Positions 1 to 8,574 of a stretch of 64,000 nucleotides of DNA are shown one piece after another. The DNA is from Bacteroidales bacterium (GTDB lineage Bacteria > Bacteroidota > Bacteroidia > Bacteroidales > UBA932): contig JAGBJY010000006.1 of the NCBI GenBank assembly GCA_017934185.1, positions 37,105 to 101,104 of the forward strand, in the 5' to 3' direction. Under the pieces are notes generated by a model. It was not told where the DNA came from and did no database searches. It was given only the letters and a program-made list of their open reading frames with translations. Positions within the stretch are counted from its first letter, which is position 1. Each line of letters starts with the position of its first letter. Both the position numbers and the translations under genes were made by a program.

Positions 1-726
1 GTCCAGGGAAACCAGCTGGAAATCGTACTGCAATTCCGTATACAGAAAGCGCACCAGCTGCTGCAGGGCATTGGCCCTTTCCTTGTTGATGTCGTCGCCG
101 CTATGGCCGCCCTGGGCACCTGTAACGCAGATTTTAAGGGGCGTATAGCCTTTGCGGAGCGGCTCCCGTTCAAAGGCAAAAGTGGCGGTGGTATCCATGC
201 CGCCGGCGCAGCCCACGAACATCTGGCCTTCATCCTCCGAATCCAGGTTAATGAGGGTCTTGCCCTCGAAGAAGCCGGCTTCCAGGCCGAAGGCGCCGTC
301 CATGCCCGTTTCTTCAGAGATGGTGAAAAGGCACTCCAGTTTTCCCATGGGCTGGTCACTGGCAAGAAGCGCCAGGCAGGCGGCGATGCCAATGCCGTCA
401 TCGGCCCCCAGTGTGGTGTTTTTGGCTATGAGCCAGCCGTCTTCTTCCTCATAGGGGATGGCCTGGGTAAGGAAGTCAAACTCAAAACCGGGGTTCTTTT
501 CGCAAACCATGTCCTGATGGGCCTGCAGCACCAGTGCGGGCACGTTTTCCTTGCCGGGAGAAGCCGGGCGCACAATGAGCACGTTGCCGGTTTTGTCCGT
601 CTTACAGGGGAGATTATGCCGGTCGGCAAAAGCCTGCAGGTATTCCATCATGGGGCCTTCGTGGCCGGATTCGCGGGGGATACGGGTTATTTCCTTAAAA
701 TAATTCAGAACGGTCTTTGCATCCAT
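1..726 (-). CDS. pepD: Cytosolic beta-alanyl/aminoacyl-histidine dipeptidase, PepD type (M20), partial
   Basis: The first 242 codons of a minus-strand gene that runs off the left edge. PepD-type M20 metallopeptidases hydrolyse Xaa-His dipeptides and other short peptides in the cytosol. Visible family features are HQDMVCEKN (metal ligands about H70 and D72), LGADDGIGIA (bridging Asp about 109-110), ISEETGMDGAFGL (catalytic and metal Glu about 138-139) and LDSEDEG followed by CAGG, the usual PepD order. The C-terminal catalytic portion lies outside the window. The ATG at 726 is chosen because the protein then opens MDAKTVLNYFKEI, a typical PepD start. A near-consensus -7 box (TATCTTAG) lies about 26 nt upstream. 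No signal peptide is seen. Confidence 0.9.
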   Translation of the reverse strand, partial: MDAKTVLNYFKEITRIPRESGHEGPMMEYLQAFADRHNLPCKTDKTGNVLIVRPASPGKENVPALVLQAHQDMVCEKNPGFEFDFLTQAIPYEEEDGWLIAKNTTLGADDGIGIAACLALLASDQPMGKLECLFTISEETGMDGAFGLEAGFFEGKTLINLDSEDEGQMFVGCAGGMDTTATFAFEREPLRKGYTPLKICVTGAQGGHSGDDINKERANALQQLVRFLYTELQYDFQLVSLD

Positions 727-817
727 AATAATAACTGTCTTTAGATTTCGCTAAGATAAGAAGAATAACGCAGTTTTCCTATTTTTTATGACAAATTGGC
801 AGAAGGGGAGGGCGGCC

Positions 818-848
818 TTTGCGATGGCGCTTTTTTTGATTATCTTTG
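818..848 (+). promoter_or_regulatory. Bacteroidota-type promoter of the rsfS-ftsH-cdsA-psd operon
   Basis: TTTG at 818-821, exactly 19 bp, then TATCTTTG at 841-848. This fits the Bacteroidota -33/-7 consensus (TTTG, N19-20, TAnnTTTG). The first ATG of rsfS follows 22 nt after the -7 box. It is the best-formed promoter in the window. Confidence 0.75.
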
Positions 849-870
849 TGTGATAATTCAAAGTATCTAT

Positions 871-1242
871 ATGATTACACACGATCTTCGGCTCATTGCC
901 GATGCCATTTTGGATAAGAAGGGGGCTGATGTAGTTTCCCTGGACCTCCGCGGCCTGGACGGCGCCATTACAGATTTCTTCGTAGTTTGCGAGGGCTCCA
1001 ACACCACCCAGGTGGGTGCCATCGCAGACAATATCGCCGAAAAGATGCAGGAAGAAGGCCACAAGCTGTACCGTTCCCAGGGGGAAGGCAACAATTTCTG
1101 GATTATCCAGGACTATGGCAACATAGTGGTACACATCTTCCTCAAGGAATACCGCGAGTTCTATCGGCTGGAAGACCTTTGGGCCGATGTTCCCCGCAAA
1201 GAATACAAAGAGCGCAAGGCGCCCGCTAAAAAAGACAAGTAA
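871..1242 (+). CDS. rsfS: Ribosome silencing factor RsfS
   Basis: 123 aa. RsfS (Iojap/YbeB family, DUF143) binds ribosomal protein L14 and blocks subunit joining when nutrients are low. Family features are DLRGLDGAITDFFVVCEGSN near the N-terminus, the central Q(V)GAIADNIAEKMQEEGH helix and the C-terminal WIIQDYGNIVVHIF...REFYRLEDLWAD signature. An upstream in-frame ATG at 796 would lie upstream of the -7 box at 841-848, so the ATG at 871 is the start. The stop overlaps the ftsH start (TAATG), so the two are translationally coupled. The C-terminal tail is Lys-rich. RsfS before FtsH is a recurrent Bacteroidota arrangement. Confidence 0.93.
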   Translation: MITHDLRLIADAILDKKGADVVSLDLRGLDGAITDFFVVCEGSNTTQVGAIADNIAEKMQEEGHKLYRSQGEGNNFWIIQDYGNIVVHIFLKEYREFYRLEDLWADVPRKEYKERKAPAKKDK

Positions 1243-3161
1243 TGGCAAGAAAAATAACTTTCAATTTTTCCTGGATTTACTTCCTGCTCCTCATCGGAAT
1301 CGGCTACCTGCTGTTTAACAACCAGCGCAGCGCCGCTCCGGAGAAAATTGAGTGGACGGAAGTGCAGGAGATGATATCGGCAGGCGATGTGGCGGAAATC
1401 ACGTTTGTCCGCAACGACTTCCGCGGCGAGGTAAAAGTACGCCCGGAAAAAGTGGCCAAGTATGCCGACAAATTTGCCGGCGGGACGCCTCCCCGCAGGG
1501 CACCCCAGTTCTATTTCCTGGTCTCCACCAAGTTTGACCCGGAAGTGAGTTTTGCGGCGCTCAACGCCGAACTTACGCCCGTAGAGCAGTTCAAAGTGGT
1601 AATCAAGAACGAGGAACACATCTGGGGCGACATTCTCCAGATGATTCTTCCGCTCCTGATTCTTATCCTTTTCTGGGTGCTGATGTTCCGCGGCATGAAC
1701 CGGGGCGCCGGCGGCCCGGGAACGGGCGGATTCAATCCGTTCAACACCGGAAAAGCCACCCCGCGCGAAGCCGACAAGTCTGACGCCAAGGTTACCTTCA
1801 AGGACGTGGCCGGCCTGTATGGCGCCAAGGAAGAGGTGATGGAGATTGTGGATTTCCTGAAGAATCCCGGAAAATACACCGCCCTGGGCGGCAAAATCCC
1901 CAAGGGAGCCCTTCTGGTGGGCCCTCCCGGCACCGGTAAAACCCTCCTCGCGAAAGCCGTGGCAGGGGAGGCCGATGTTCCGTTCTTCTCCATTTCGGGC
2001 TCAGACTTCGTAGAGATGTTCGTGGGCGTGGGGGCCTCCCGCGTACGCGACCTTTTCCGCCAGGCCAAGGAGAAAGCCCCCTGCATTGTGTTCATCGACG
2101 AAATTGACGCCGTGGGCCGCGCCCGCGCCAAAAACGGGGGCTTCTCTTCCAACGACGAACGGGAAAACACGCTGAATCAGCTGCTTACAGAAATGGACGG
2201 CTTTGGCACCAACAGCGGTGTCATTGTTCTGGCTGCCACCAACCGCTCCGACATCCTGGACCAGGCCCTCATGCGTGCCGGCCGCTTCGACCGTCAAATC
2301 CATGTGGAACTGCCGGAACTCAAGGAGCGCGAGGAAATCTTCCAGGTGCACCTGAGAGGCATCAAACTGGGGGACGACTTCAACGTGGAATTCATGGCCA
2401 AGCATACGCCCGGTTTCTCCGGGGCCGATATTGCCAATGTGTGCAATGAAGCGGCCCTTACCGCCGCCCGCCGCGGCCACGAGGCAGTGATGCAGCAGGA
2501 CTTCCTGGATGCCGTAGACCGCATCATCGGCGGCCTGGAGCGCAAGTCCAACACCATCATGACCCCGGCCGAAAAACGCACCACCGCCTACCATGAGGCC
2601 GGACATGCCCTTGTGGGCTGGCTGCTTCCTTACGCAGACCCCGTGTTCAAGGTGAGCATTATCCCGCGCGGCAATGCCCTGGGCCTTACCTGGAGCCTGC
2701 CGGAAGAGCGCAAGAACTGGAGCCGCAGCGTGATGATGGACCACATGTGCCAGCTTATCGGCGGCCGCGTAGCCGAGGAAATCCTCAACGGAGAGCCTTC
2801 CACCGGTGCCCTCAACGACCTTGAACGCATGACCGGCATGGCCTATGCCATGGTGCAGTACTATGGCATGAGCGACAAAGTGGGCACCCTCTCCTTCTAC
2901 GACTCTACAGGCGCCCGTGGCTACAACCTGGTAAAGCCCTACTCCGAAAAAACCGCCCAGCTCATGGACGAAGAGGTGAAGGCCATTGTGAAGGAAGTGC
3001 ACGACACAACGCGCCAACTCATTGATGCTCACCGCGATGAATTTATGCGCCTGGGGGCTTTACTTCTGGAAAAAGAAGTTATCTTTGCAGAAGATATAGA
3101 GCAAATCCTCGGTCCCAAGGTACAGCCCGCGGCCGATGACCGTTTTGTTGACAAGGCATGA
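1242..3161 (+). CDS. ftsH: ATP-dependent zinc metalloprotease FtsH
   Basis: 639 aa, the usual length. FtsH is a membrane-anchored AAA+ protease that degrades misfolded membrane proteins and short-lived regulators. Seen: a first membrane segment at about residues 8-25, a periplasmic FtsH_ext region, a second membrane segment at about 130-150, Walker A GPPGTGKT at 227-234, Walker [13 protein letters not shown], the second-region-of-homology motif [20 protein letters not shown], and the zinc site HEAGH at 451-455 with a downstream Asp in the [10 protein letters not shown] segment. The start overlaps the rsfS stop by one base and the end overlaps the cdsA start (ATGA). All key residues are present, so it should be active. 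Confidence 0.98.
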   Translation: MARKITFNFSWIYFLLLIGIGYLLFNNQRSAAPEKIEWTEVQEMISAGDVAEITFVRNDFRGEVKVRPEKVAKYADKFAGGTPPRRAPQFYFLVSTKFDPEVSFAALNAELTPVEQFKVVIKNEEHIWGDILQMILPLLILILFWVLMFRGMNRGAGGPGTGGFNPFNTGKATPREADKSDAKVTFKDVAGLYGAKEEVMEIVDFLKNPGKYTALGGKIPKGALLVGPPGTGKTLLAKAVAGEADVPFFSISGSDFVEMFVGVGASRVRDLFRQAKEKAPCIVFIDEIDAVGRARAKNGGFSSNDERENTLNQLLTEMDGFGTNSGVIVLAATNRSDILDQALMRAGRFDRQIHVELPELKEREEIFQVHLRGIKLGDDFNVEFMAKHTPGFSGADIANVCNEAALTAARRGHEAVMQQDFLDAVDRIIGGLERKSNTIMTPAEKRTTAYHEAGHALVGWLLPYADPVFKVSIIPRGNALGLTWSLPEERKNWSRSVMMDHMCQLIGGRVAEEILNGEPSTGALNDLERMTGMAYAMVQYYGMSDKVGTLSFYDSTGARGYNLVKPYSEKTAQLMDEEVKAIVKEVHDTTRQLIDAHRDEFMRLGALLLEKEVIFAEDIEQILGPKVQPAADDRFVDKA

Positions 3162-3982
3162 ATACAACCGTAAAACGCAGCCTGGTGGGCCTTGTTTTCC
3201 TCGCCGTCATGGTGGGGAGCCTGCTTTGGGGACAGGGACTCTGGATTCCCGTATTTGTCGTCATCTTAACGGAGAGCATGTGGGAATTTTTCTCCATTAC
3301 CACCGGCGCCAAGAGAAGGCCAGCCCACTGGGCGGCCGAAGCGCTTGCCTGCGCCCTGTTCATCCTCTCCATGCTGGTAGCAGAAGAGGTCTTGCCACCG
3401 GCCTGGATGAGCCTGGGCCTGGTGGGCCTGATGCTCCTGATGCTGGTAATGGTGCTGGACCACACGGATTTCAAGGACTACGCCTATATCTTTACGGCGC
3501 TGCTGTACATCGGCCTGCCCGTGGCCCTCTCGCCCTTTATGGTTTTCAAGGGCGAAACCTTTGACGGAACGCTTATGCTGGCGTTTTTCATTGTCATCTG
3601 GGCTTCGGACACGGGCGCCTATTGCTTCGGAATGCTCTTTGGCCAGAAACTTTGGCCCGCCAAACTCTGCCCGGCCATCTCCCCCAAGAAATCATGGGCC
3701 GGGGCAGTAGGGGGCATGGTGGCCAGTCTCCTGGCAGCCTACATCCTCAAACTTGTGGGGTGGCTGCCTTACTCCCTGGTGCACGTGCTCATCCTTGCCG
3801 CCGTCATGAATGTGCTGGGCGTGTTCGGAGACCTCTTTGAATCCCTCTGGAAACGCCAGGCAGGGGTGAAGGATTCCGGAAACCTCCTGCCGGGCCATGG
3901 CGGCCTGCTGGACCGCTTCGACAGCTCCCTCTTTGCCATGCCGGCCGGCTATGTGTATCTGCTATTAAACGGACTTATATAG
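3158..3982 (+). CDS. cdsA: Phosphatidate cytidylyltransferase CdsA
   Basis: 274 aa, polytopic membrane protein. It converts phosphatidic acid and CTP to CDP-diacylglycerol, the branch point for phosphatidylethanolamine and acidic phospholipids. The C-terminal CDS signature is present: KDSGNLLPGHGGLLDRFDS, preceded by ISPKKSWAGAVGG and GVFGDLFESLWKR. About seven or eight hydrophobic segments are visible from residue 8 on. It overlaps ftsH by 4 nt (ATGA) and psd starts one base after its stop, which places two steps of phospholipid synthesis in one transcript with FtsH. Confidence 0.96.
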   Translation: MNTTVKRSLVGLVFLAVMVGSLLWGQGLWIPVFVVILTESMWEFFSITTGAKRRPAHWAAEALACALFILSMLVAEEVLPPAWMSLGLVGLMLLMLVMVLDHTDFKDYAYIFTALLYIGLPVALSPFMVFKGETFDGTLMLAFFIVIWASDTGAYCFGMLFGQKLWPAKLCPAISPKKSWAGAVGGMVASLLAAYILKLVGWLPYSLVHVLILAAVMNVLGVFGDLFESLWKRQAGVKDSGNLLPGHGGLLDRFDSSLFAMPAGYVYLLLNGLI

Positions 3983-3983
3983 A

Positions 3984-4664
3984 ATGCGTATCATCAAAAT
4001 TGACAAAGACTCCTACGGCACCATCCTCCTGAGTTGGTGCATCTCGGCGGTGCTTATCTTCCTCCTGGCCCGTTTTGTTCCCCAGCTATGGATAAGCCTT
4101 CCGCTGTGCCTCTTCTTTGTGGTGTTCATGATTTTTATCACCTACTTTTTCAGGGTGCCGGACCGGGAAACGCCGGAGGCGGAAAACAAGCGCCTCGTGA
4201 CCTCTGTGGCCGATGGCAAGGTGGTGATTGTAGAGAAAGTCTTTGAGAAAGAATTCCTTCAGAAAGATTGCATCCAGATTTCCGTATACATGGATTTCTT
4301 TGACGTGCACTGCAATTTCTGGCCCATCACCGGCGAAATCAAGTACTACCAGTACCATCCCGGAAAGTACCTCCTGGCCTTCCATCCCAAGTCATCGGAG
4401 CTCAACGAGCATTCCTCCACCTGCATTGAGAACGAGTACGGCCCGGTATTCTTCAAGCAGATTGCCGGGACCTTCGCCCGCCGCATCGTGTGCTACTCCG
4501 AGCCCGGTCACATGGAATACCGCGGGGAGCAGTGCGGCGTCATCAAATTCGGCTCCCGCATAGACCTGTTTGTCCCGCTGGAAGCCGATGTAAAAGTAAA
4601 AGTCGGAGACACTGTCCGCGCTATTGAAAGCGTTTTGGCTATTCTGCCCGATCGGACTGAATAA
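3984..4664 (+). CDS. psd: Phosphatidylserine decarboxylase proenzyme, short form
   Basis: 226 aa. It decarboxylates phosphatidylserine to phosphatidylethanolamine at the inner membrane. Two N-terminal hydrophobic segments (about residues 12-30 and 33-52) precede the decarboxylase core. The core includes VYMDFFDVHCNFWPI and the short-form self-cleavage motif KFGSRIDLF. Cleavage is expected between G190 and S191 to create the pyruvoyl group. It is the last gene of the rsfS operon. Its last 26 bp overlap the convergent ispG gene, so the two transcripts meet here with no spare terminator sequence between them. Confidence 0.95.
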   Translation: MRIIKIDKDSYGTILLSWCISAVLIFLLARFVPQLWISLPLCLFFVVFMIFITYFFRVPDRETPEAENKRLVTSVADGKVVIVEKVFEKEFLQKDCIQISVYMDFFDVHCNFWPITGEIKYYQYHPGKYLLAFHPKSSELNEHSSTCIENEYGPVFFKQIAGTFARRIVCYSEPGHMEYRGEQCGVIKFGSRIDLFVPLEADVKVKVGDTVRAIESVLAILPDRTE

Positions 4665-5910
4665 GTTCCACCAGTTTGTCTACAGCCTCGTCTTCGGGAA
4701 TATGCCTCAGGACGGGGCTTTTTCCTTTATATAAGGTAACCAGCCCGCGGCCTTCACCCACATAGCCGTAGTCGGCATCGGCCATTTCGCCGGGGCCGTT
4801 CACAATGCAGCCCATGACGGCAATCACCACATTCCGGAAATGGCCCGTGCGCTCCTTAACGGTGTTGAAGGTCTTTTCCAAGTTGTAAAGGGTGCGGCCG
4901 CAGCCGGGGCAGGCAATGTATTCGGGCTTGAAGAACTTGCGGCGGCAGGCCTGCAGGATTTCCTCCTTGAGGGAGGTGTCGGGGCAGGGGAAATCGTCTA
5001 TTTCCCGGTTCAGCAGCTTGGGGCCCCAGGTGCAGGCGGCATCCAGGATGGTGGCTTCGTGCTCGGAGAGAGATGCCCGATCAGGTCGGGCATGACCGTC
5101 ATGGCCGACCTGATCGGCCATCCCATACCTTTCGGCCAGATAGCGGGCAACGGGCACTTCATTCACGGGGTCTTCGGTGAGGGACACCCGGACGGTATTG
5201 CCGATGCCTTCCTCCAGCAGGGTGGCGATGGCCACACAGGATTTGATGCGGCCCGTGTCGCCGTTGCCCGCTTCCGTTACCCCCAGGTGCAGCGGGAACA
5301 CCAAGCCCTCTTCCTGCATCAGGCGGGACAGTGCACGGTAGGCCTCAATCATTATCACCGTATTGGAGGCTTTGAGGGAAACCACCACCTGGTAGAACTG
5401 CGCCTGGTCGCACATTTCTATCCACTCCATGGCCGCCAGGGCCATCGCCTGCGGCGTAGCGCCGTATTTATCAAGGATATAACTTCCTAAGGAGCCATGG
5501 TTCAGGCCAATACGGATGGCGGTTCCATGGGCCTTGCACACCTCCAGGAATTGGGCAAAACGCTCCCGCGCCATTTCGTGCCGGGGATGGAAATTGCCGG
5601 GGTTGATGCGCACCTTCTCCACAACCTTGGCGGCCGCGATGGCAATCTCGCTGGAGAAATGGACATCGGCCACAAGAGGTTGCCTGTATCCCAGGGCGCG
5701 GAAGCGCTCATGAATGACGGAAAGGCATTCCACATCTTTGAGGGTGGGCACCGTGATGCGGATGAGCTGCGCACCGGCATCGGCCACCCTGACGGCCTGG
5801 GACAGGGTAGCTTCAATGTCGGCGGTATGGGTATTGAGCATGGTCTGCGGCACAATGGGATGATGGGCGCCCATTTTCACAGAACCTATGGTTACTTCTC
5901 TGGTATTCAT
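4639..5910 (-). CDS. ispG: 4-hydroxy-3-methylbut-2-enyl-diphosphate synthase IspG (GcpE)
   Basis: 423 aa. IspG is the [4Fe-4S] enzyme that converts MEcPP to HMBPP in the MEP isoprenoid pathway. The N-terminal TIM barrel includes REVTIGSVKMGAHHPIVPQTM, LVADVHFS, RINPGNF, IRIGLNHGSL and VRVSLTEDP. The C-terminal Fe-S domain has CPGC (C334, C337), MGCIVNGPGE (C368, E375) and the GYVGEGRG strand. Many Bacteroidota IspG proteins are about 600 aa with a large domain between these two parts. Here that linker is only about 70 residues, and about 17 of them (about 264-280) are encoded by a twin-hairpin palindrome. The last codons overlap psd. Confidence 0.95.
   Translation of the reverse strand: MNTREVTIGSVKMGAHHPIVPQTMLNTHTADIEATLSQAVRVADAGAQLIRITVPTLKDVECLSVIHERFRALGYRQPLVADVHFSSEIAIAAAKVVEKVRINPGNFHPRHEMARERFAQFLEVCKAHGTAIRIGLNHGSLGSYILDKYGATPQAMALAAMEWIEMCDQAQFYQVVVSLKASNTVIMIEAYRALSRLMQEEGLVFPLHLGVTEAGNGDTGRIKSCVAIATLLEEGIGNTVRVSLTEDPVNEVPVARYLAERYGMADQVGHDGHARPDRASLSEHEATILDAACTWGPKLLNREIDDFPCPDTSLKEEILQACRRKFFKPEYIACPGCGRTLYNLEKTFNTVKERTGHFRNVVIAVMGCIVNGPGEMADADYGYVGEGRGLVTLYKGKSPVLRHIPEDEAVDKLVELIQSDRAE
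5071..5122. repeat. Twin-hairpin palindromic element inside ispG
   Basis: Two tandem palindromes. Stem 1 is ATGCCCGA/TCGGGCAT (5073-5080 and 5086-5093, 5-nt loop). Stem 2 is ATGGCCGA/TCGGCCAT (5101-5108 and 5114-5121, 5-nt loop). They are separated by gaccgtc. The same architecture (AG, 8-bp stem, GAC..TC, 8-bp stem) recurs in mutY at 60741-60790, and a single hairpin of the same style lies at 52185-52204. The element keeps the ispG frame open and adds about 17 residues to the interdomain linker. Confidence 0.75.
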
Positions 5911-5914
5911 AACT

Positions 5915-6787
5915 TTACTTTTGTTCTTGCTGCTCCCGGGCCATCCTGCGGGCCAGGCGCTTGAGCTGCGCCCGGGTATGCCCGTAGCGCGGGGTCAATT
6001 GGTAGTACACGCCAAAAGTGACGGCGAGATCCAGCGGATAGGCAAAACGGTAATAGTACTGGCTAAGATAGTCGGGTTCCCAGAAGGTTCCCCAGCCCCA
6101 TTTTCCCTGCACGGTAAGATGCAATTCAATGGGGGAGAACATCAGGGCAGCCCCCACACCTCCCTGGACACCGTAGGTGAAGCGTTTGTCGTAGTCCTGG
6201 AAAACATCCTGCTTCTCCAAAAACTGGTCGTACTGGTCATAAGGGTCTTCCAGCACCCGGTGGATGCTCACACGGTATCCGCCATACAGGCCAAGTTTCA
6301 GCAGGAACTTGAAATGCTCCCCAAGGTCCAGATGAAAATGCGAAAGCAAAAACGCCTCCGGGACTTTCATCATTACCTTGTAGGCGCCCGAACCAGGCTC
6401 TACCGGACGACGTCCCGTATCGTTAGCGGGCTTATACTCATACCCTTCGTAATTCTGCTGGGCGCCAAACTCCAGTCCCATATTGGGGAACATCCCGAAC
6501 ATGTTGAAATGACGCACCACGGAAAAGCCGTACACCGGGTATTGCAGCTGCCATACCACGCTCCGGGACGGGTTGAAGTATCCGTAATTGAGGGCGGCAC
6601 CTCCGTAAACGCCCACCATCCAGTAGTCGTTGGGAGGGGCCACCGTAATCTTGAGGCTGTCCAGGAACTCGTTGGACACACTGTCCGGAAGCGAGAAGAA
6701 TTCGGCCTCAATATCCGTTTGGGTATTTTGGGCCAAGGCCGACAAAGCCAGCAGAGCGGAAAGGAGGGAAACAAGAGCTCTTTTCAT
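5915..6787 (-). CDS. PorT-like outer-membrane beta-barrel protein
   Basis: 290 aa from the ATG at 6787, whose ATGA overlaps the stop of the upstream lipoprotein gene. A cleavable signal peptide is clear (MKRALVSLLSALLALSALAQ). The mature part has many short alternating hydrophobic/aromatic strands with Gly (for example VGVYGGAALNYGYF and LKLGLYGGYRVSI) and a Tyr-rich C-terminal strand region, as in the outer-membrane beta-barrel (PorT-like) families of Bacteroidota. The tail is basic and Arg/Gln-rich. A longer ORF begins at 6817, but that start would place ten residues before the signal peptide and is rejected. The exact role is unknown. Confidence 0.7.
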   Translation of the reverse strand: MKRALVSLLSALLALSALAQNTQTDIEAEFFSLPDSVSNEFLDSLKITVAPPNDYWMVGVYGGAALNYGYFNPSRSVVWQLQYPVYGFSVVRHFNMFGMFPNMGLEFGAQQNYEGYEYKPANDTGRRPVEPGSGAYKVMMKVPEAFLLSHFHLDLGEHFKFLLKLGLYGGYRVSIHRVLEDPYDQYDQFLEKQDVFQDYDKRFTYGVQGGVGAALMFSPIELHLTVQGKWGWGTFWEPDYLSQYYYRFAYPLDLAVTFGVYYQLTPRYGHTRAQLKRLARRMAREQQEQK

Positions 6788-8574
6788 CGGAACATCTCCT
6801 CCATATCTATGTCCCAAACCATCTCGGCGCGCTCCAGCACCTTGATCAGGAATTTGTCCTGAAGCTTGAAGAAACGCACTTTTTCCGCCTGCCGATGTTC
6901 CAGGAGGTTACCGGTATCCACCAGGTTGTTCCGATTGATGTCTTCCGTGATGCGGATGCAATAGTTCCCGGTCTTCAGATAGGGGAACACCACCGGGCCG
7001 CTCTTGTCCACAATAAAACTGCGGATAATCTTGTCCCGCTTTTCCGTCAGCAGGTCAATGATGTACTTATTGTGCACGTTGGAAAGCTGCAGGGTGATAT
7101 TGCTCAGCTTGTCATCATTGGGCAGGGTCACCTTCAGTTCCGTACTGTCATTGTAGTAGCCGTTGACATCCCTGAACTTCCGGTAGGGTATTTTCAGATA
7201 ATAGTCGTAGCCCTGCTGCAGCTTTTCTTCCGGGAAAATGGAATAATGGCGCAGGTTGGTACTGTCCTTGACCACACGCACTTTGCCTTTGGCTTCCTGC
7301 TGGCGGGGATTGACGCTTCTGAACTTCAGGGAATCCCAGGCCTCCTCAATGAGCGGGTATTTGAACTCTATTTCGTAGCCATACTGCTCGATGGTGGTGG
7401 GATCGGCCTTGGTGGTCATGACGGCAATGGTGTCCTCATGCTTCCGGTCCCGCGTGCTCTGCTTTTTGTTCAGCTCGGCCCGGAGTTCCTTGCCGATGGC
7501 CAGTTTCACCGTCTCCTCGGTGGGCTTCAGCACCCCCAGGGTGTCGGTCTTGTCGTATTTGATGACCAGTTGCAGGGTGTCCGGCATCTTGCGCTGGTCG
7601 TTCACCCAAAGTTCCAGGGAGTCCCGTTGGAGGTTAATCTGGGAGATGAGTTTCTCGCGGGGCAGGCCTTTGATGCGCATGTCATGGATAACCACATCCG
7701 GCGCCATGAAGGTAAGATAGGCGGTACGCAGCCCCACACGCTCTTTTTTCACGATGAACTGCTTGCTGGGACGCTCCCGGAAAAGGTTCAGTTCCACCTG
7801 GGCTTTACGGGCCAGGCAGAGGGCCGTGTCCTTCATGTCAAACTTCTTGAACTCATAAAGGCTGTCATTGAACACAATGCTGGGCCTGAGCAGGGAATCC
7901 AGGAAGGCAATGCGCTCATTGTCGGGCTCGTACATATTGTTATTGTTCTCGTCCTTGATGGCGTATACCCGATAAACGGTGTCCTGGATATTCCGGATGG
8001 AGAAAAAGCCCCAGTCGTCGGTTTTGGCGGCAGCCACCGGGCGCTTCAGGAACACGGCAGAATCGGCCTGGTCTTTATACAGCAGCACCGTGGCGGCCTT
8101 TACCGGCATGAGGGTATTGCAGTCCTGCACCAGGCCCGTCACGCACATAGAGTCAATCTGGCTGCCCGTAGAGAAGACCAGCGTATACCCCGGGAACAGA
8201 TTGCCCTCATTGTTGTCGGCAATGGCTCCGGTCAGATCCAGAGTGTAGGTGGTGTTGCTGTCCAGGTCGCTCTCAAAGCTCACTTCCACGGACTTGCCAC
8301 GTATCACAGCCTTGGGCTTTTTGTCCAGAGGAGGGGACAGGAACACCCCGTTGGCATCCTTGATTTTGACGTATTCGTTGAAGGTGAAACGGATTTTGGT
8401 CTTCTTCACGGGCACATTCACAGCCCCGGGCAAGGGGTACACCTTGGTGAGCACGGGGGGAATGGTGTCCTTGGCCCCTCCTGTGGGAGGGGTGGTGGTA
8501 TTGGCGCAACCGGTAGGGAAAAACAGCGGCAGCAGGGCCAGAAGGGCAATGCCCAGCGGAATCAGCTTTTTCAT
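6784..8574 (-). CDS. Ig-like domain (Big_5/SbsA type) lipoprotein
   Basis: 596 aa. The N-terminus is a lipoprotein signal with lipobox FPTGC (Cys at about 23). An SbsA-like Ig domain follows at about residues 35-135: PPVLTKVYPLPGAVNVPVK, IRFTFNEYVKI and TYTLDLTGAIADNNEGN are typical of Big_5. A CarboxypepD_reg-like beta-sandwich follows (VTGLVQDCNTLMPVKAATVLLY) and then a long beta-rich region. Proteins of this type are widespread in Bacteroidota, often beside PorT-like genes. A role in the cell envelope or gliding/secretion is possible but not shown. It overlaps relA/spoT upstream and the barrel gene downstream by 4 nt each, so it is one operon. Confidence 0.8.
   Translation of the reverse strand: MKKLIPLGIALLALLPLFFPTGCANTTTPPTGGAKDTIPPVLTKVYPLPGAVNVPVKKTKIRFTFNEYVKIKDANGVFLSPPLDKKPKAVIRGKSVEVSFESDLDSNTTYTLDLTGAIADNNEGNLFPGYTLVFSTGSQIDSMCVTGLVQDCNTLMPVKAATVLLYKDQADSAVFLKRPVAAAKTDDWGFFSIRNIQDTVYRVYAIKDENNNNMYEPDNERIAFLDSLLRPSIVFNDSLYEFKKFDMKDTALCLARKAQVELNLFRERPSKQFIVKKERVGLRTAYLTFMAPDVVIHDMRIKGLPREKLISQINLQRDSLELWVNDQRKMPDTLQLVIKYDKTDTLGVLKPTEETVKLAIGKELRAELNKKQSTRDRKHEDTIAVMTTKADPTTIEQYGYEIEFKYPLIEEAWDSLKFRSVNPRQQEAKGKVRVVKDSTNLRHYSIFPEEKLQQGYDYYLKIPYRKFRDVNGYYNDSTELKVTLPNDDKLSNITLQLSNVHNKYIIDLLTEKRDKIIRSFIVDKSGPVVFPYLKTGNYCIRITEDINRNNLVDTGNLLEHRQAEKVRFFKLQDKFLIKVLERAEMVWDIDMEEMFR

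Noticed and set aside
103-744. 213-codon plus-strand ORF opposite pepD
   Set aside because: It is the antisense reading of a clear PepD gene and has no family features.
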